Shown here piece after piece: positions 33,117 through 37,542 of a stretch of DNA of 37,542 nt; within the stretch, counting starts at the first letter, position 1, and each line of letters opens with the position of its first letter. The notes beneath the pieces were generated by a model, which did not search any database, was not told the origin of the DNA, and was given only the letters and a program-made list of their open reading frames with translations. The position numbers and the translations under genes are program-made. The stretch is from Streptococcus panodentis (GTDB taxonomy: Bacteria; Bacillota; Bacilli; Lactobacillales; Streptococcaceae), in the NCBI RefSeq assembly GCF_017884005.1, contig NZ_QFAY01000028.1:1-37542 (forward strand). The letters run 5' to 3'.

Positions 33117-33737
33117 ATGGGCAAACTGATTGAAATACTATTTCAACGGCTCTATATGGCCATGATGGCTTCGGCTGTTTTTTGGCTGCTGGCTTTATGC
33201 GGCGGTCTGATTTTAGGTCTGGCTCCGGCCGGGACAGTCTTAATGACGCTCTTTCAGCAGTATCGTTATGATTATAAGGAGTATCACTGGCGGGAAGCCT
33301 GGTCCTTGTTTAAAGAAAATTTTATCAGTGCCAATCAGGTTTTTTACAGCTTTTTCTTAGCAGAAAGCCTGCTGCTTTACGGTATTTATCTGCTGGTGCA
33401 GCTGCCTCGGCAAAGCATTTTTTATCTCCTGCTGACGATTCTGAATCTGCTTTTTCTGCTGGCTGCGCCCTTGGCCTATGCGGTCTATCTGAAGCTGCAG
33501 GTCTATTTTGAGCTGTCGTATAAAAATCGAATCAAACTGTCCCTGATTGGTATTTTTCTCACTATTTCGGCTATGCTGAAATTATCGCTGGGCACAGCTT
33601 TGCTGCTGCTTGCCGGCTATTATATGCCGGCCCTGCTCTTTTTTGTATTTGTCGGTCTTTGGCATTTTTTTGCCAGTGATATTCTGGAGCCGGTATATCA
33701 AACAGTTCAGTCTAAATTGGTAGCAAAAGAAAAATGA
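33117..33737 (+). CDS. DUF624 (YesL-like) membrane protein
   Basis: 206 residues with about five membrane segments, matching the YesL/DUF624 family that commonly accompanies YesM/YesN-type two-component systems and sugar importers. Typical features are the N-terminal half with GLAPAGTVLMTLF and the amphipathic segment WREAWSLFKENF. AAAGGAG precedes the ATG. The stop overlaps the kinase start by four bases (ATGA), so the proteins are translationally coupled. A role in sensing or in helping the kinase is suspected for the family but not established. Confidence 0.85.
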   Translation: MGKLIEILFQRLYMAMMASAVFWLLALCGGLILGLAPAGTVLMTLFQQYRYDYKEYHWREAWSLFKENFISANQVFYSFFLAESLLLYGIYLLVQLPRQSIFYLLLTILNLLFLLAAPLAYAVYLKLQVYFELSYKNRIKLSLIGIFLTISAMLKLSLGTALLLLAGYYMPALLFFVFVGLWHFFASDILEPVYQTVQSKLVAKEK

Positions 33738-35377
33738 AAAAATTCTGGTTGCATTCTTTATTAAAGTCTTATGCCATCATTATGGTTGTGATTATCGGCT
33801 GTTTAGGGCTGATTCTTTCTTATGCGGAATGGCAGGGAAAAAATCAGGAAGCAGAGCGCATTTCCCAGCGGGCAGCCAGCCGGCTGGCTGATGAGGTGGA
33901 CTATTACAACCGCCGTTCCAATCAGCTGGCCCAAAGTTTGGTTGAGAATCAGGCCAAGCTGGAGGGAGTCTATAAATATTTTGCTCTCAGTCCGGCAGAC
34001 TATGCCAGCTGGCGCCTGTCAGACAGCGTGCCGGATTATGTTCAGGTGTCTCTGCATCAGAATATCAATGATATTTATGTTGAAAATGATTTTATCAAAG
34101 GGATTGACATTGCCCTCAATGATTATAAAACAGTCTTTGTTTCGACGAGAGATGCCAGAGGCGGCAAACAGCTGCCTGCAGAAGATTACAAGCCGGCTGC
34201 CACTGCCTTTCCTGTCGCTGTTTATGATAAGACTGCCGATCAGAACATCGGGACGGTCTATGTGACCGTTGACGAAGCTATTTTTGCCAATGTATTGGAC
34301 AATGTCCGGGGAAAGCTGCCTTTGGCCGTCAGACTTTGGTCGCCTTATGGGAAAGAAATGCTGCATTTTGGTGATGGGCAGTCAGTCAGAGAGGCTCGAT
34401 GGATTAGGAAGGAGACCGTCTATAATTATGTCATACAGGTCGCCCTCCCAGCTTCCTATCTGATGGACAGCGCGATTTCCAGCACCAGTCTGATTATTAT
34501 CTCCGGTCTCATTTTAGTCCTGCTTCTTTACCTGATTTTGCAGAGGATTTTTTTAAATTACCAAAGGCAGGTCGCCGATATTGTAGAGACGATTCAGGCT
34601 ATTGCACAAGGGGAAAACGAGAAGCGGATTGCTACAGCAACCAAAGAGCAGGAGCTGCTCCTGATTGCAGCCAATACCAATACGATGCTGGACAGTCTGG
34701 ACAAGAACATCCGGGATATTTATCGCCTGGAGCTCAGCCAGAAGGATGCCAATATGCGGGCTCTGCAGGCTCAGATCAATCCCCATTTCATGTACAATAC
34801 CTTGGAATTTATCCGCATGTATGCAGTTATGCAGAGTCAGGAAGAATTGGCTGATATTATTTATGAATTCAGCAGTTTGCTGAGGAATAATATCTCAGAT
34901 GAGATGCAGACAACACTGGAAAAAGAGCTGGAATTCTGCCGTAAATACAGTTATCTCTGCATGGTCCGCCATCCTAAGTCGGTTGCTTATGGCTTTAAGA
35001 TGGATCAGGGGCTGGAAGGCCTGCAGCTGCCTAAGTTCAGCCTGCAGCCCTTGGTGGAAAACTATTTTGCCCATGGCATTGACTACCGCCGTCAGGATAA
35101 TGTAATCAGTGTCAAAGCGCTGAAGAAAGACGGTGCTGTCCAGCTGCTGATTGAGGACAATGGGCGCGGCATGACAGCTGAAAAGCTGGCTCAGATTCGG
35201 CAGATGCTAGCGAGCCGCCAGCAGGATGATTCTGAAAAAAGAGAGAGCAGAAAATCAATCGGAATCATAAATGTTCACGAACGCCTCTTGCTCTTTTTCG
35301 GCGACCGTTATCATATTCAGATCGAGTCACAGGAAAATCAAGGAGTCCGTTATAGGATAGAAATACAGGATGAATAG
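33734..35377 (+). CDS. YesM-type sensor histidine kinase
   Basis: Membrane sensor kinase of 547 residues. Membrane segments at about 12-30 and 250-271 bracket an extracellular sensor domain of some 220 residues. A HAMP-like linker follows. The His_kinase domain has phospho-acceptor H351 in the segment QINPHFMYNTLEFIRM, the form used by the LytS/YesM class. The ATP-binding domain includes LQPLVENYFAHG and IEDNGRGMT, and ends with GIINVHERLLLFFG. It probably senses an extracellular or binding-protein-bound glycan and phosphorylates the response regulator encoded 12 bases downstream. In pneumococcus the related system (TCS07) controls N-glycan import, from memory. Confidence 0.94.
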   Translation: MKKFWLHSLLKSYAIIMVVIIGCLGLILSYAEWQGKNQEAERISQRAASRLADEVDYYNRRSNQLAQSLVENQAKLEGVYKYFALSPADYASWRLSDSVPDYVQVSLHQNINDIYVENDFIKGIDIALNDYKTVFVSTRDARGGKQLPAEDYKPAATAFPVAVYDKTADQNIGTVYVTVDEAIFANVLDNVRGKLPLAVRLWSPYGKEMLHFGDGQSVREARWIRKETVYNYVIQVALPASYLMDSAISSTSLIIISGLILVLLLYLILQRIFLNYQRQVADIVETIQAIAQGENEKRIATATKEQELLLIAANTNTMLDSLDKNIRDIYRLELSQKDANMRALQAQINPHFMYNTLEFIRMYAVMQSQEELADIIYEFSSLLRNNISDEMQTTLEKELEFCRKYSYLCMVRHPKSVAYGFKMDQGLEGLQLPKFSLQPLVENYFAHGIDYRRQDNVISVKALKKDGAVQLLIEDNGRGMTAEKLAQIRQMLASRQQDDSEKRESRKSIGIINVHERLLLFFGDRYHIQIESQENQGVRYRIEIQDE

Positions 35378-35389
35378 AGAAAGGACAGG

Positions 35390-36673
35390 ATGTACAAGGT
35401 ATTATTAGTTGATGATGAGTATATGATTACAGAAGGGCTTAAGGTACTGATTCCCTTTGAAAAGTGGAAGATGGAGGTTGTGCAGACAGCCAATGATGCG
35501 GAAGCGGCTCTGGAATACATCAAAAACCACAGCGTTGACTTGGTCATTACAGATGTCAACATGCCGGGGATGAACGGTCTGGAGATGATTGCTCAGATGA
35601 AGGCTTCTCTGCCTCGGGCAGCTTTTATCATTCTGTCGGGTTATCAGGAGTTTGACTATGTCAAAACAGCCCTCAATCTGCAGGTGGCGGACTATCTGGT
35701 TAAGCCTGTCAATAAGCTGGAACTGGCGGCCCTGTTGGAAAAGCTGTCCAAGAACTTTGAGCAGTCTTCCGATCAGCAGCTGGAAAGAGTTTTTCAGGAT
35801 GAAAGCGAGGAGGAGGACATTGCCAGTTTGCTGGAGGGAAAGGAAAGGCTTTGGCTGGGGGCGGATGTTGTTCCCAAGGGTTTCTCCTCTGCTCCCTATC
35901 GTGTCTTGGACCGAACGCTTTATCTCTTCCTTTCCAGTCAGAGGGGAGGGGCTGTTTACCAGGAGGAATTTGCTGCCCCCTACAAGAAGCAGCTGCAGTC
36001 TTTTAAGGTCAATCTGGAAAAAAGTCTCTTCTACGGCACAGTCAGCCTGCAGGAGACAGATCCGCTTTTCAGCTATTATGAGCCGGTCTATCGGGTGATT
36101 ATTCAGGGCAATATCGCACAGATTTTGGAAGAGTTGGATTTGTTGGAAGACATCGTCCTGCGGAGTACGCCTAAAGTCTCTATCACCAAGCAGCTCTTTA
36201 TCCAGTTCATCATGGATGTTTATCATCTTTTTGAGCATTTGAAGCCGGAAGACATCACAGCCATTATCAGAGAAATTGATGGAATGAACAGCTTTGACAG
36301 TCTGTTGGTCTATATCAAGCTGCAGCTGTCCGGTTTGTTTGATCAATACCGCATGAATGAAAATGTAGCTAGCGTTCTGGAAGTGATTGGCCGAGACTAT
36401 CAAAAGGAACTGTCCTTGAAAGACATCAGTCAAGAGCTCTATATCAATTCGGTCTATCTAGGCCAGTTAATCAAGCGAGAAACCAATTCCACCTTTGCTG
36501 AGCTCCTGAACAAACAGAGAATCAAGGCTGCCCAGCAGCTGCTTTTGTCAACGAATGACAGTATTGAAGATGTTTGCTATGCGGTCGGTTACAGCAATGT
36601 TGGCTATTTCTATAAGGTTTTCCGCAAACTCTGCGGCAAGTCGCCTAAAGCTTATCGCAGGCAGATGGATTAG
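35390..36673 (+). CDS. YesN-type response regulator, AraC DNA-binding domain
   Basis: Transcription regulator partner of the upstream kinase, 427 residues. The receiver domain (1-120) has acidic residues D8 and D9, phospho-acceptor D55 in the segment VITDVNMPGMNG, the switch Ser in the segment IILSGYQEF and K105 in the segment YLVKPVNK. A middle region (about 130-320) has no clear match. The C-terminal AraC domain (about 325-425) holds two helix-turn-helix motifs: SLKDISQELYINSVYLGQL and SIEDVCYAVGYSNVGYFYK. AAAGGA lies before the ATG. It likely activates the ABC importer promoter, whose -35 box is weak. Confidence 0.94.
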   Translation: MYKVLLVDDEYMITEGLKVLIPFEKWKMEVVQTANDAEAALEYIKNHSVDLVITDVNMPGMNGLEMIAQMKASLPRAAFIILSGYQEFDYVKTALNLQVADYLVKPVNKLELAALLEKLSKNFEQSSDQQLERVFQDESEEEDIASLLEGKERLWLGADVVPKGFSSAPYRVLDRTLYLFLSSQRGGAVYQEEFAAPYKKQLQSFKVNLEKSLFYGTVSLQETDPLFSYYEPVYRVIIQGNIAQILEELDLLEDIVLRSTPKVSITKQLFIQFIMDVYHLFEHLKPEDITAIIREIDGMNSFDSLLVYIKLQLSGLFDQYRMNENVASVLEVIGRDYQKELSLKDISQELYINSVYLGQLIKRETNSTFAELLNKQRIKAAQQLLLSTNDSIEDVCYAVGYSNVGYFYKVFRKLCGKSPKAYRRQMD

Positions 36674-36769
36674 CAGCTTCTGTCTCAGCTGGATGGACCG
36701 CCGGGGCGGCAATGCTAAAAAAAGTAGAAAAAAAGATATAGAAGGGTCAGTGCAAAAAGGCCTGACCGG

Positions 36770-36778
36770 TGCTATAAT
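36770..36778 (+). promoter_or_regulatory. Extended -10 promoter with no nearby gene start
   Basis: TGC followed by TATAAT (36773-36778). The next coding start is 331 bases downstream (37109), so this either gives the ATPase gene a long leader running through the BOX-like repeat or drives a small RNA. Confidence 0.5.
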
Positions 36779-36834
36779 CGGAGAAAGAGGTGCAGACGAG
36801 GGGAGCGGAGTTCCCGGCTTCGGAGCTTTTCGGA

Positions 36835-36971
36835 GTCTGAAAGACGAACGATGCAGACACATCTTAAGGGATGCTTGATCTGCAAGCTGAAACAGTCCGC
36901 TGGACGATTTCAGCAGTCCGCTGCCGCCTTAAGAGTTTTTGCAGAAGAAAGCGAGACTGAAACCCTTTTGT
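36835..36971. repeat. BOX-like repeat with altered stems
   Basis: It shares the flanks GACGAAC, ACACATC.TAA.GGATG and AAAGCGAGACTGAA with the element at 1-176. Its main stem is GCTGAAA ... TTTCAGC (about 36885-36914) instead of CTCAAAA ... TTTTGAG, while the loop keeps a CCGCTGG motif close to CCACTGG. Both arms have changed together. Confidence 0.6.
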
Positions 36972-37108
36972 TTCAGCCTCTGACAGTACTGGCGTCAAGC
37001 GGATGAGTCTGTGCCGCCCTCACCCCCTCGGGCTGTTAGAGCAAGCCGAGCTAACAAAGTAATAAAAAATAAAGCAAATGACTATAACACACATAAGGAG
37101 AAAGAAGT

Positions 37109-37542
37109 ATGGTCGAACTCAATCTGAAAAACATTTACAAAAAATATCCCAACAGCGAACACTACTCGGTGGAGGATTTCAATCTGGATATTAAGGACAA
37201 GGAGTTTATCGTCTTTGTCGGCCCTTCCGGCTGCGGCAAGTCGACCACCCTGCGCATGATTGCGGGGCTGGAGGACATCACTGAGGGGACGGCCTCCATC
37301 GACGGCAAAGTGGTCAATGATGTGGCGCCCAAGGACCGGGACATCGCCATGGTCTTCCAGAACTACGCCCTCTATCCTCACATGACCGTCTATGACAATA
37401 TGGCCTTCGGTCTCAAGCTGCGCAAGTACAGCAAGGAGGACATTGACAGACGGGTCAGCGAGGCGGCGGAAATCCTGGGTCTCAAGGAATTTCTCAGCCG
37501 CAAGCCGGCGGACCTGTCCGGCGGCCAGCGCCAGCGGGTGGC
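37109..37542 (+). CDS. msmK: MsmK/UgpC-type ABC transporter ATPase (start only, runs off the window)
   Basis: Cytoplasmic ATPase for sugar importers, cut by the window end after 144 complete codons. Visible motifs are Walker [10 protein letters not shown] (38-46), the Q-loop [10 protein letters not shown] around Q84, and the signature LSGGQRQR starting at L136. The start of a CUT1-type ATPase is normal: [19 protein letters not shown] is 8 bases before the ATG. In streptococci one MsmK ATPase serves several importers that lack their own. Here the gene is close to such an importer, which has no ATPase gene, so it probably energises it. The expected regulatory C-terminal domain lies outside the window. 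Confidence 0.92.
   Translation, partial: MVELNLKNIYKKYPNSEHYSVEDFNLDIKDKEFIVFVGPSGCGKSTTLRMIAGLEDITEGTASIDGKVVNDVAPKDRDIAMVFQNYALYPHMTVYDNMAFGLKLRKYSKEDIDRRVSEAAEILGLKEFLSRKPADLSGGQRQRV

Larger units (their letters stand above)
36674..37108. other. Gene-free region before the MsmK-type gene, 435 bases
   Basis: It contains an extended -10 element (36770-36778), a BOX-like repeat (36835-36971), a hairpin CTGAAAC/GTTTCAG (36957-36976), a weak R1-like end (GATGAGTCTGTGCCGCC, about 37002-37018), and the inverted repeat TGTTAG/CTAACA (37034-37056). No gene is seen. Confidence 0.65.

Noticed and set aside
1..37542. Insertion sequence, prophage, CRISPR array, tRNA or rRNA genes
   Set aside because: Looked for and not seen: no transposase or integrase, no regularly spaced repeats with unique spacers, no tRNA-like cloverleaf noticed. 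The repeats present are short and non-coding.

Overview
This window looks like the chromosome of a Streptococcus. The evidence is gene content (LPXTG surface protein, Lac/Cel-type PTS, GH35 beta-galactosidase of the BgaC type, a cytoplasmic GH29/GH125/GH38/ROK/GH20 block, a YesL/YesM/YesN-type two-component set, an MsmK-type ATPase), strong AGGAG ribosome binding sites, perfect sigma-A promoters, CcpA-type cre boxes and intergenic repeats resembling the pneumococcal BOX elements. The species cannot be fixed from sequence alone. No transposase, phage gene, tRNA, rRNA or CRISPR array was seen.

Layout. 1-398: intergenic repeats and a terminator. 399-8016: a ROK repressor divergent from a PTS operon (EIIB, EIIA, EIIC, GH35 beta-galactosidase, aldo/keto reductase, LPXTG protein of unknown function). 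8069-10745: three apparently unrelated genes (NERD/zinc-ribbon membrane protein, GT2 glycosyltransferase, ICMT-like membrane methyltransferase). 10746-11464: a long repeat- and hairpin-rich gap. 11465-13966: leuS. 14128-27193: intracellular glycan-degrading enzymes (GH2 beta-galactosidase, GH29 fucosidase, then GH125 mannosidase, GH38 mannosidase, ROK kinase and GH20 hexosaminidase as one tight operon). 27384-29107: a GNAT acetyltransferase and an unusual HAD-LacI chimera. 29517-32934: an ABC importer for complex glycans (two permeases and a lipoprotein). 33117-36673: DUF624 protein, sensor kinase and AraC-type response regulator. 37109-end: the start of an MsmK/UgpC ATPase gene that would energise the importer.

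How it works together (inference from family knowledge). Host N-glycan pieces would be bound by the lipoprotein, imported by the two permeases with the MsmK-type ATPase, and dismantled in the cytoplasm: galactose by GH2, fucose by GH29, GlcNAc by GH20, mannose by GH38 and GH125, with the ROK protein perhaps phosphorylating a released sugar. The PTS and GH35 enzyme would handle small galactosides such as Gal-beta-1,3-GlcNAc. CcpA is implied by cre sites at the PTS promoter (14/14 match), the ABC promoter (13/14) and the two-component promoter (13/14). The two-component system probably senses the glycan and controls the importer.

The most unusual items are a gene joining the N-terminal half of a Cof-type HAD phosphatase to the C-terminal half of a LacI-family repressor (28223-29107), a family of about 75-bp intergenic repeats with at least five good copies, BOX-like repeats whose hairpin stems change in a compensatory way between copies, a multidomain GH2 beta-galactosidase with surface-protein-like modules but no export or anchoring signal, and an LPXTG protein whose central domain I do not recognise.
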